From: Acidovorax sp.
Lineage (GTDB): Bacteria > Pseudomonadota > Gammaproteobacteria > Burkholderiales > Burkholderiaceae_C
Direction of reading: 5' to 3'
Assembly: GCA_011620245.1 (NCBI GenBank)
Contig: WOZN01000378.1
Span: forward strand, 1 to 7,951
DNA length: 7,951 bases
Part shown: in pieces, positions 1 to 5,196 of the stretch
How positions within the stretch are numbered: position 1 is the stretch's first letter
How the letters are laid out: every line of letters starts with the position of its first letter
Notes under the pieces: generated by a model
What the model was told of the DNA's origin: nothing
The model's input: the letters and a program-made list of their open reading frames with translations, nothing else
The model's database searches: none
Translations under genes and position numbers: made by a program

Positions 1-771
1 GCTGACGTGCGCACGGCCGACCGGAACATCTCCGCGCTGACCGTCGATGGCGTGTACTGCACCGATCATCATTTGGCCGTCGCGCAAGGTCAGGCTACGC
101 CCGACCGTGATCCGCGTGAGGTGGTGGCGGCGCATGTGCGTCGGCTCGAAGCCCTGCGCCGTGCCGGCATCGTGGAGCGCGAGGCTGAAGGCTTCTGGCG
201 CGTGCCAAACGACCTAGCCGAGCGAGGCCGCCAGTACGACGCGCAACGGCTCGGGGGCGGTGTAGCGATAGAGCTGAAATCACACTTGCCGATTGAGCGG
301 CAGACCCGCGTCATCGGCGCCACCTGGCTTGATCAGCAGTTGATCGGCGGGGGTAAGGGGCTGGGTGACCTGGGCTTTGGTGGCGAGGTCAAGGACGCGC
401 TGCAACAGCGTGCCGATTTCTTGACCGAACAGGGATTGGCCGAGCATCGTGGGCAGCGCGTCATTCTTGCGCGCAACCTGCTGGCAACGCTGCGCGGGCG
501 CGAGGTGGCACAGGCCGCGAAGGCCATTGCCGCCGAAACCGGCCTGGAGCATCGGCCCGTGGCTGACGGGCTGCGCGTGAAAGGCATTTACCGGCGTACC
601 GTCATGCTCACCAGCGGGCGCTACGCAATGCTGGATGATGGCATGGAGTTCTCGCTGGTGCCGTGGAAGCCGGTGATTGAGCAACGGCTGGGGCAGCAGT
701 TGGCCGCGACGGTGCGCAGCAGCGGAGTATCTTGGGAACTCGGGCGACAGCGCGGGACTTCCGTTGGATAG
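1..771 (+). CDS. Conjugative relaxase, C-terminal part (DUF3363 type), cut at 5' end
   Basis: This is the C-terminal part of a VirD2-like relaxase/mobilization nuclease of the DUF3363 kind. Relaxases of this type nick oriT and pilot the transferred strand during conjugation. The frame is open from base 1, so the gene starts upstream; 256 residues are visible of a family that usually runs to about 600-700. The nuclease domain with its catalytic Tyr and metal-binding His residues is therefore not in view. The assignment rests on the recognisable C-terminal region: a charged helical stretch, the segment around LKSHLPIERQTRVIGATWLD, and the ending VSWELGRQRG, typical of relaxases in Tn4371-like ICEs. 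The stop is TAG at 769-771. The next genes are metabolic cargo rather than transfer genes, so the segment after the relaxase seems to be an accessory site. Family assignment is fairly secure; the exact element type is inferred. Confidence 0.8.
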   Translation, partial: ADVRTADRNISALTVDGVYCTDHHLAVAQGQATPDRDPREVVAAHVRRLEALRRAGIVEREAEGFWRVPNDLAERGRQYDAQRLGGGVAIELKSHLPIERQTRVIGATWLDQQLIGGGKGLGDLGFGGEVKDALQQRADFLTEQGLAEHRGQRVILARNLLATLRGREVAQAAKAIAAETGLEHRPVADGLRVKGIYRRTVMLTSGRYAMLDDGMEFSLVPWKPVIEQRLGQQLAATVRSSGVSWELGRQRGTSVG

Positions 772-795
772 CAGAAGCACCGATTCGATTTCCAG

Positions 796-824
796 TTGCC
801 GTGCTAAAGAAAATAGGCTATAAA
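796..824 (+). promoter_or_regulatory. Candidate sigma70 promoter ahead of the dehydrogenase gene
   Basis: TTGCCG (796-801, 4/6 match to the -35 consensus) is followed after 17 nt by TATAAA (819-824, 5/6 match to the -10). Spacing is ideal and the segment is AT-rich compared with the flanks. A start near 831 would give a leader of about 180 nt before the gene at 1011. The leader contains a 6-bp hairpin (845-850 with 859-864), a 10-bp palindrome (870-879) and a 5-bp hairpin with a T-rich loop (919-923 with 930-934). I see no gene in 772-1010. The promoter is predicted by eye only. Confidence 0.45.
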
Positions 825-1010
825 TATGACGTCGAAAGAGTGCAGGTCGGATGGTAGCCCGACCACTATCCAAGCTTGGGTGGCAGCTCTCCCCCACAGG
901 GTATCCGCGACACCTATGCACCGGTTTTTCGGTGGTATTGGTGTGCACGCTGGATATCTATGATTTTCGTCGGCACACCTTCTCGTTGTTAGCCAAGAAG
1001 GACTGTCGAC

Positions 1011-1748
1011 ATGAATCTCACTGCAAACACCATTCTCATCACAGGCGGAGCAAGCGGCATCGGCTTTGCGCTGGCCCAGCAACTCTCCAATCGCGGCAAC
1101 AGCGTAATCATCTGCGGCCGAAGTGAAGCGGCGCTGCTGAAAGCGCAAGCGGAAGTCCCCGCCTTGATCACCCGAGTCTGCGACATCGCCGATACGACGA
1201 GTCGGCTTTCTATGGTGAGTTGGCTGGATACTGCGTATCCCGAACTCAATATCGTGATTAACAACGCAGGCGTCCAAGTCCGTCGAGACCTCAGGGACTG
1301 TGGCTCGCTTGAGAATCTCGAACAGGAAGTCGCGATCAACTTCACTGCCCCCGTCCGGCTAATCGGCGAACTCCTGCCTCAGTTGAAACGGCAGTCTCAG
1401 GCCATGATTATCAACGTGAGTTCGGCTCTGGCTTTTGCTCCGCGGGCTGGAGTGCCGGTCTACTGTGCCACCAAGGCCGCCATGCATTCTTATACGCTCA
1501 GCCTGCGCCACCAGCTCAAGGCGATAGGGATCAGGGTCGTCGAGATGGCGCCCCCGATCGTGGACACCGGCCTGGGTGGCGAGAATCGTATCGCCAATTC
1601 TAGTGTGCAAACCATGATGACGTCGGAGGACTTTGCTGCCGAAGCGCTGGCCCAGCTCGAAAGCGATCAGGACGAAGTGCTGGTTGGTCTTGCCGCAGGT
1701 GCACGCAAGATGGGCGAGGCTTTGTTTGGGCGAATAAACGGTGCCTGA
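1011..1748 (+). CDS. Short-chain dehydrogenase/reductase, DltE-like
   Basis: This is a cytoplasmic NAD(P)-dependent oxidoreductase of the classical SDR superfamily, 245 residues, the normal length. Visible signatures in order: nucleotide-binding TGGASGIG at 11-18; CGR at 35-37, where the Arg after the second strand suggests NADP(H); an acidic residue after the third strand (CDIAD, 57-61); NNAG at 84-87; Asn110; catalytic Ser in NVSS (135-138); and Tyr151/Lys155 in YCATK. The PPIVDT segment after the active site is typical of DltE-like SDRs (COG3967). The substrate cannot be read from sequence, and DltE homology does not imply D-alanylation. The start is supported by AAGAAGGA at 995-1002, 8 nt before the ATG. 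It lies 123 bp upstream of a second Rossmann-fold gene on the same strand and may be co-transcribed with it. The full catalytic set suggests an active enzyme. Confidence 0.9.
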   Translation: MNLTANTILITGGASGIGFALAQQLSNRGNSVIICGRSEAALLKAQAEVPALITRVCDIADTTSRLSMVSWLDTAYPELNIVINNAGVQVRRDLRDCGSLENLEQEVAINFTAPVRLIGELLPQLKRQSQAMIINVSSALAFAPRAGVPVYCATKAAMHSYTLSLRHQLKAIGIRVVEMAPPIVDTGLGGENRIANSSVQTMMTSEDFAAEALAQLESDQDEVLVGLAAGARKMGEALFGRINGA

Positions 1749-1871
1749 ACGTATCGCTCCAAACACTAACACTGCATTTAAAAGATACCTTTTGTTTTTG
1801 CATATAGAGTGCATCTCTTCTACTGCGGCTGTGACGAGAAGTCTGCATGACCACTTCAAAGGGAATTTGTG

Positions 1872-2702
1872 ATGAACAAAATTCTTACCTTTTGTGCGGC
1901 TGGCCCCATCACTGGCCCGGTCATTCCTGAACTCGCCAAGCGGAATGCTTTTGTGCGAGCCTTTGTTCGCGAACATCAAGCGCCGCTCGCTCTGCACAAC
2001 GGCGCTACCGAGGTCGCGCTTGGTGATCTTACGGATAGCGTTAGCGTGAAAGAAGCGCTTCAGGGTATCGACAGCGTTTTCTATATCGCCCCGCTTTTGC
2101 TCGCAGATCAAGCCGCCGTGGGGCGGCGGATAGTGGAGCAGGCAATCGAAGCTGGCGTCAAGCGCTTTGTGTTCTCTTCCATCATCCACCCCATCTTGAG
2201 CAGTCTGCCGAACCACACGGCCAAGGCGCCTGTGGAGGAAAGAATTCTGGATAGTGATCTGGAATTCGTGTTTCTCCACCCCACGATCCTGTACCAGAAC
2301 TATGCGCAGGCTTGGCAAACCATTCTGAATACTGGTGTCGTCGCGGAGCCTTGGTCAAATGAAACGCATCATAGCCGGGTCGACTATCGCGACGTTGCTG
2401 AGGTGGCGGCCATTGCACTCACTGAGGATCGGCTGACCAATGGCACGTTCGAGCTCTGTGCGGATACGGCGCTAAACCGACACGACGTCGCCGCGATGAT
2501 CAGCGAGGTCACGGGCCGCCCGATAGTGGCGCGTCAGGCCGATCCGAAAACATTCGGACCACTTTCCGACCTGTTAAGGCCGATGTTCGAACATTACGAC
2601 CGATACGGCTTGCGCGGAAATGCGCTGATCCTGCGCACGATCCTTGGGCGCGAACCGCGAACTTTACGTGCATATTTCGAGGAGCTTATGCGGAAGCCAT
2701 AG
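1872..2702 (+). CDS. NmrA-like NAD(P)-binding reductase
   Basis: This 276-residue protein belongs to the NmrA/atypical SDR family, whose members are NAD(P)H sensors or reductases such as quinone oxidoreductase-like proteins. Family features: an N-terminal beta strand and glycine turn (residues 4-15), Arg33 after the second strand where NADPH binders carry a basic residue, GDLTD (51-55), FSSI (101-104), VDYRDVAEVA (170-179), and a C-terminal lid ending GREPRTLRAYF. The glycine turn is unusual: CAAGPITG (8-15) replaces the usual GATGxxG, with Cys where the first Gly is expected and one extra residue, so cofactor binding may differ. I chose ATG 1872 over GTG 1869 because AAAGGGA (1858-1864) lies 7 nt upstream. 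The spacer 1749-1871 has AT-rich DNA and TGCA half-sites (1799-1802, 1810-1813) but no convincing promoter. The last 17 bp overlap the opposing helicase stump. Confidence 0.85.
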   Translation: MNKILTFCAAGPITGPVIPELAKRNAFVRAFVREHQAPLALHNGATEVALGDLTDSVSVKEALQGIDSVFYIAPLLLADQAAVGRRIVEQAIEAGVKRFVFSSIIHPILSSLPNHTAKAPVEERILDSDLEFVFLHPTILYQNYAQAWQTILNTGVVAEPWSNETHHSRVDYRDVAEVAAIALTEDRLTNGTFELCADTALNRHDVAAMISEVTGRPIVARQADPKTFGPLSDLLRPMFEHYDRYGLRGNALILRTILGREPRTLRAYFEELMRKP

Positions 2703-3549
2703 AGCTGGGTGTGTCCCCCGGCGGCGTTGCTGACGGTATCCAATTCGGCAAGCTAAAGGTTTGCACCACGTCATCGTCGGCCTTGCGCTTCTTGCCCACG
2801 TCGCTGTCAGAGCACACAGCAAAACTGTGCAAGGGCGTGGCGCTTTCTTGCGTCCATTCGGTCAGTGTCTGCGACAGGAGCGACAAGCTGGGCACCAGGA
2901 ACAGCACGCGCTTACCAGGGCCCGCGTAGGCTTCGGCGATCTTCAAGCTGGTGAATGTCTTGCCGGTCCCACAAGCCATGATGAGCTTACCCCGGCTCTC
3001 CTGTTGGAAGCCTGCAAGCGTGGCTGTTAATGCACTTTGCTGATGTTGGCGCAACGCCTTCTTGGGTTTAAGAATTGGAGCCTGCTTGGGCTGGTAGTAG
3101 GCCCAATCAATCTGGCTGTTTTCCAGGTCGCTCAGATCGATCTTGCTAACGGGTGGCTGTTGGTCGATCAGCGCGTCTTCTGCGTTGGGACTCCAGTGAT
3201 TGGTGGTGCAAACGATCAGTCGATGGGTGAAAGGCTTTTTGCCAGAGGCTGTGAAAAAGCTGTCAATGTCAGCCTTTTGAAGCCGGTAGTTGGGTGCATA
3301 CAGCTTGCACTGGACGGCATGAAATTCGCCTGTGTGGGTTTGTGCCACCAGATCGATACCGGCATCGTTTCGGCCGAGGCCCTGGCTTAACGCCCAATCG
3401 GAATAATTCCACACCTTGGCATATAGGTCTTTATAAGTAGCTTCGTTGCGCAGATAGCAGACGATCAACTCTTCGAAGTAGGTGCCTTTTTCGCGCTCAG
3501 ACGCTGCGGCATTTCGATATGTGTCGAGTAGCTGGGAAAGGGTGTTCAT
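2686..3549 (-). pseudogene. Truncated nuclease-helicase (restriction/defence type), N-terminal stump
   Basis: This is the N-terminal part of a large superfamily 2 DNA helicase with a fused nuclease, resembling the COG4889 'predicted helicase' group that includes type ISP restriction enzymes. Residues 1-110 carry an Mrr-like PD-(D/E)xK fold: Glu26/Glu27, GIDLVA with Asp65, and QCK (80-82), the Q-x-K form of the motif. Residues 163-230 start the helicase: LRQHQ (166-170), Walker A CGTGKT (193-198), then the FLVPSLSLLSQT strand (217-228). The frame runs on to about residue 264 with family-like sequence. A Pro/Ser/Thr-rich tail of about 23 residues follows, ending inside the convergent NmrA gene. 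The DEAH box, RecA2 domain and any methylase or specificity region are absent; full-length relatives exceed roughly 1,000 residues. The remnant should lack helicase function, though an isolated nuclease domain could in principle fold. The family subgroup is less certain than the truncation. Confidence 0.8.
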
Positions 3550-3555
3550 TGGTTC

Positions 3556-3568
3556 TTAGATCGTCTAA
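3556..3568. promoter_or_regulatory. Palindrome next to the helicase start codon, possible operator
   Basis: TTAGA-TCG-TCTAA is a perfect 5-bp inverted repeat with a 3-nt centre, ending 7 nt upstream of the minus-strand start codon at 3549. Its position, where the ribosome binding site should be, would suit repression of the nuclease-helicase gene. No Shine-Dalgarno better than AAGAA is visible there. An arm of 5 bp can arise by chance. Confidence 0.25.
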
Positions 3569-3702
3569 TGCGAGGCACTTCAACGCGGTCAAGTACTGGT
3601 GGGTTGCCAACAAGATTGCCATCTTGAATGATGCCCGCAAAGCGAGTGTTCTAAGAGATGAAAATCACAAAAGGCAAGCGCAGCGCGTCAGGCCCGTGGG
3701 CG

Positions 3703-3790
3703 CCTGTGGGCAAGGGGGTGCGAGGGGTGGGAATGTGGGCAAGTCGCAGGCTTGTCCATATTTCCATGCCGATCCCCGCTTGTCCACGGG
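3703..3790 (+). repeat. Long imperfect inverted repeat / stem-loop with four CTTGYCCA units
   Basis: The 88-nt segment folds on itself. The outer helix pairs 3703-3714 with 3779-3790 (12 bp). After one mismatch come three G-C pairs (3716-3718 with 3775-3777), then an asymmetric internal loop. The inner helix pairs 3728-3743 with 3751-3766 (16 bp) and closes a 7-nt loop (3744-3750). Five pairs are G-U when read as plus-strand RNA and would be A-C mismatches in a minus-strand RNA. Four copies of CTTGYCCA sit symmetrically: TGTGGGCAAG at 3705-3714 and 3734-3743, and CTTGTCCA at 3751-3758 and 3779-3786, spaced 28-29 bp within each pair. The unit slightly resembles a DnaA box (TTGTCCACG against TTATCCACA, 7/9). 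It could be a recombinase arm-site cluster, an origin element, or a structured RNA. No T-tract follows on either strand, so a simple terminator is unlikely. Confidence 0.7.
3708..3739 (+). other. Canonical G-quadruplex motif (plus strand)
   Basis: Five G-runs of three or more (3708-3710, 3714-3718, 3724-3727, 3729-3731, 3737-3739) are separated by loops of 3, 5, 1 and 5 nt, meeting the usual G3+N1-7 definition. The motif lies in the left arm of the 3703-3790 hairpin, so quadruplex and hairpin would be mutually exclusive folds. Whether it forms cannot be seen from sequence. Confidence 0.55.
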
Positions 3791-3801
3791 ATCAAGACAG
3801 A

Positions 3802-3924
3802 TCACTTGGTTTCAATCTGGACGCCGAAGACACGCACAGCCAGTCCTTTGTTTCCGGGCTGGAGGGCAAGGCCAACGAGGGAGGCAATCACGAGCAGAAC
3901 GATGAGGTGGTATGCGTTTTTCAT
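3802..3924 (-). CDS. Small single-span membrane protein, 40 residues (candidate)
   Basis: This short ORF starts ATGAAAAAC and encodes a product with an N-terminal Lys, a hydrophobic span HLIVLLVIASLVGLAL (residues 6-21), and a short polar tail ending VQIETK. Third codon positions are strongly C/G-biased, as in the real genes nearby, which supports translation. GGGAGG lies immediately upstream (3926-3931) but only 1 nt from this ATG, too close to be ideal. In-frame ATGs at 3936 and 3933 would avoid the spacing issue but have no ribosome binding site. The stop is followed after about 11 nt by the 3703-3790 hairpin. I do not recognise a family. One membrane span, with its N-terminus probably cytoplasmic, or an uncleaved signal anchor, is the most that can be said. 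It may also be chance coding. Confidence 0.45.
   Translation of the reverse strand: MKNAYHLIVLLVIASLVGLALQPGNKGLAVRVFGVQIETK
3917..3924 (+). other. TTTTTCAT octamer, possible ICE attachment core
   Basis: TTTTTCAT matches the 8-bp direct repeat I recall for attachment sites of Tn4371-like ICEs, the element type suggested by the relaxase at the left edge. It covers the first codons of the small ORF (ATGAAAAA on the minus strand) and lies 127 bp from the hairpin/repeat cluster, in the range of recombinase arm sites. No second exact copy was noticed in the window. An 8-mer has roughly a one in four chance of occurring somewhere on either strand in 8 kb, so on its own this is weak. Confidence 0.3.
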
Positions 3925-4042
3925 GCCTCCCATCATGTTGTCACGACGAGCAAAAGGCACTGCGGCCCAATTTCGCAATTACGTCGTGAGTCGCCGCCGA
4001 GCGGCCCAAGCTGCGGTGTTATACGATATAGATTATGTTAAA

Positions 4043-4072
4043 TTGCAACTACATAGAATTTAATTCTATAGA
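4043..4072 (+). promoter_or_regulatory. Candidate promoter for czcI with a dyad in the spacer
   Basis: TTGCAA (4043-4048, 4/6) and TATAGA (4067-4072, 4/6) are 18 nt apart in a very AT-rich patch. Between and overlapping them lies ATAGAATT-T-AATTCTAT (4053-4069), a perfect 8-bp inverted repeat around one base. A dyad in a lengthened spacer is the arrangement used by MerR-family metal regulators and is also usable by a repressor. Just upstream is TGTTATACGATATA (4018-4031), with a half-site reminiscent of Zur boxes but without the matching second half. The sequence does not tell which regulator acts here. Confidence 0.4.
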
Positions 4073-4144
4073 AAAATCGGGTGAGGTAAGGCTTTGAACC
4101 CCCTTCGATGGAAGCCTGTGCGGCATCCAAAGATTGCGCACGCA

Positions 4145-4195
4145 GTTGCTGGCAGGTTGTAGTCTGAGGCGCTAGAGGTTCGCCTACTCAGCAAC
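4145..4195 (+). repeat. Nested inverted repeat in the czcI leader
   Basis: GTTGCTG (4145-4151) pairs perfectly with CAGCAAC (4189-4195), enclosing a second stem AGGCG (4167-4171) with CGCCT (4181-4185). An alternative pairing, GTAG (4159-4162) with CTAC (4184-4187), would compete with the inner stem. The structure ends 32 nt before the czcI start codon, so it would sit in the 5' leader if transcription starts near 4079. It is not an integron attC site, because the GTT and AAC ends are in the wrong order. Confidence 0.4.
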
Positions 4196-4227
4196 CTTCA
4201 AGTTGGGATGCCACTACAATTTTCCGG

Positions 4228-4590
4228 ATGCACTTGCGCACCCGTCTGCTTGTTTTCCTGTTGGTACTGTTGCCGCTGCAACTGTGCTGGGCGGCGGTGG
4301 GCGCGTACTGCAAGGATGGCGGACCGGGTTCCTTGCCTCCTGTGGCAATGCATTGCTGCGAGCACCCCCAGCTGCGGGACGGAGCAATGGATGAATCCAC
4401 CCCAGCCGGCAATGCAGCGCCCAGCGTGGACTGTGGTTCCTGCCATCTGCAGGGCACCGAAGCCTTTCAGGCGCAACGCGATCTTGTGCCGGCCTTTCCC
4501 CCGGAGCGCTTTCACACCGACACGCGCGGGGGGCCGCCTTCAGAGTCCGCCAGTCGCCCCGAACGCCCGCAGTGGCCCGCCCTGGCCTGA
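4228..4590 (+). CDS. czcI: CzcI-like secreted metal-resistance protein
   Basis: This 120-residue protein has a clear signal peptide: Arg4/Arg6, a hydrophobic core at 7-19 (LLVFLLVLLPLQL), and a likely cut near WAA/VGA (21-26). The mature part is short, without other membrane spans, and has Cys/His clusters: Cys28; H42-C43-C44-E45-H46; and C69-G-S-C72-H73. The N-terminal pattern LLP-Q-WAA followed by AYC matches CzcI-type proteins, small periplasmic accessory factors encoded at the head of czcCBA cation-efflux operons. Here no czcC, czcB or czcA follows, so it is an orphan copy beside dsbB/dsbA and a CPx-type pump. No good ribosome binding site precedes ATG 4228, and no alternative start occurs before the in-frame stop at 4165, so initiation is weak or leaderless. 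Family assignment is moderate; metal binding is inferred from the Cys/His content. Confidence 0.65.
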   Translation: MHLRTRLLVFLLVLLPLQLCWAAVGAYCKDGGPGSLPPVAMHCCEHPQLRDGAMDESTPAGNAAPSVDCGSCHLQGTEAFQAQRDLVPAFPPERFHTDTRGGPPSESASRPERPQWPALA

Positions 4591-4779
4591 CCAGGGCATC
4601 GGTCACCACCGTCTCCGATCCTTGCCAAACGTGCCAGCACAGCGTGTGTTGGCCTCCTGTGTATTTCTTCGGGATATCTTCATGTCCACCACTGTCGGGC
4701 CGCACGGCCCTGGAATCTTCACACGCAGTTGCGCCTTGCTCGGCGCTTCCTGCCAGAACCGTTGTCCAAGGGGGTGTCG
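4591..4779. other. 189-bp spacer between czcI and dsbB with a palindrome
   Basis: No recognisable gene fragment was found, including any start of a czcC gene that might be expected after czcI. The most notable element is a 14-bp palindrome GGGCCG-CA-CGGCCC at 4697-4710. A 33-codon ORF at 4682-4783 is probably chance. No convincing promoter was seen, so dsbB may depend on transcription from upstream of czcI. Confidence 0.4.
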
Positions 4780-5196
4780 ATGAGTCGGCCCTCGATGCTG
4801 CTCTTAGTCGCTTGGCTGCTAGCTGTGTCCGCCACGGGCGGTGCGTTGTTCATCGGCGAAGTCATGGGCATGGCTCCTTGCGTCTTGTGCTGGTACCAGC
4901 GCATTGCCATGTTCCCGTTGGCCTTGCTTTTGGGCATGGCCTTTTACAGCGAAGACCGCCGGGGCGCTGTCTATGCCTTGCCTCTGGCGCTGGCAGGTGC
5001 TGCCGTGGCTGGTTACCACAGCCTCTTGGTGGCAGGCCTGGTGCCCAAGGCCTGGGTTCCCTGCGGCGCCGGCGTGTCCTGTGCTGATCAGAAGCTCGAC
5101 ATCCTCTACGGCATCGAGCTGCCCTGGCTTTCACTGGTGGCGTTCATTGCCATCGCCGTTTCACTCTCCCTTTTTCTGCGTAAAACAGACAAATGA
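4780..5196 (+). CDS. dsbB: Disulfide bond formation protein DsbB/BdbC-like
   Basis: This inner-membrane protein reoxidises a periplasmic DsbA-type partner and passes electrons to quinone. It has 138 residues and four hydrophobic spans (about 5-25, 42-57, 64-85, 115-133), the compact BdbC-like form. The first redox pair is C34-V-L-C37 in the family signature CVLCWYQR; the second is C95 and C101 in the loop between spans 3 and 4 (PCGAGVSC). Both pairs are intact, so the protein should be active. The frame is open upstream to a TTG at 4729, but ATG 4780 is preferred because AAGGGGG (4768-4774) lies 5 nt before it. The stop overlaps the next start by 4 bp (ATGA), implying translational coupling with the DsbA-family partner. 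Confidence 0.93.
   Translation: MSRPSMLLLVAWLLAVSATGGALFIGEVMGMAPCVLCWYQRIAMFPLALLLGMAFYSEDRRGAVYALPLALAGAAVAGYHSLLVAGLVPKAWVPCGAGVSCADQKLDILYGIELPWLSLVAFIAIAVSLSLFLRKTDK

Larger units (their letters stand above)
3550..4227. other. 678-bp region without a large gene, rich in structured DNA
   Basis: No long ORF here looks like a recognisable protein. The sub-elements listed separately are an operator-like palindrome, an 88-nt hairpin, a G-quadruplex motif, a 40-codon minus-strand ORF, an att-like octamer, a candidate promoter and a nested inverted repeat. Not listed separately: a 6-bp hairpin CAAGAT-TGCC-ATCTTG at 3611-3626. Composition changes sharply, from G-rich on the plus strand at 3690-3745 to only about a quarter G+C at 4017-4080, a mosaic usual at junctions between mobile segments. 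Confidence 0.6.

Noticed and set aside
280..948. 222-codon minus-strand ORF across the relaxase end
   Set aside because: It is antisense to a recognisable relaxase frame, its product resembles no known protein, and it reflects codon bias of the true gene.
1359..2318. 319-codon minus-strand ORF opposite the SDR and NmrA genes
   Set aside because: Both opposite frames carry full family motifs and ribosome binding sites; this one shows none and spans the gap between two genes.
3519..3905. Plus-strand ORF with a KYWWVANK stretch, faintly like the start of some HNH-type nucleases
   Set aside because: The resemblance is a few residues, the frame overlaps the helicase start, and later residues are Arg/Gly-rich as expected for a chance frame.
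3658..4041. 127-codon plus-strand ORF starting ATGAAAATC
   Set aside because: It runs through the hairpin, G-quadruplex motif and small minus-strand ORF, has no ribosome binding site, and its product looks random.
4081..4195. tRNA-like signature (GGTTCGCCT)
   Set aside because: There is no acceptor stem, anticodon arm or correct spacing; the GGTTCG is part of a hairpin loop.
4145..4195. Possible integron attC site
   Set aside because: The GTT and AAC ends are in reverse order to RYYYAAC...GTTRRRY and there is no integron context.
4729..4779. Upstream TTG start for dsbB
   Set aside because: ATG 4780 has a good Shine-Dalgarno at ideal distance, and the extra residues do not fit the family's N-terminus.
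4572..5087. 171-codon ORF overlapping dsbB in another frame
   Set aside because: The dsbB frame has the CVLCWYQR signature, membrane spans and a ribosome binding site; this frame is a shadow.
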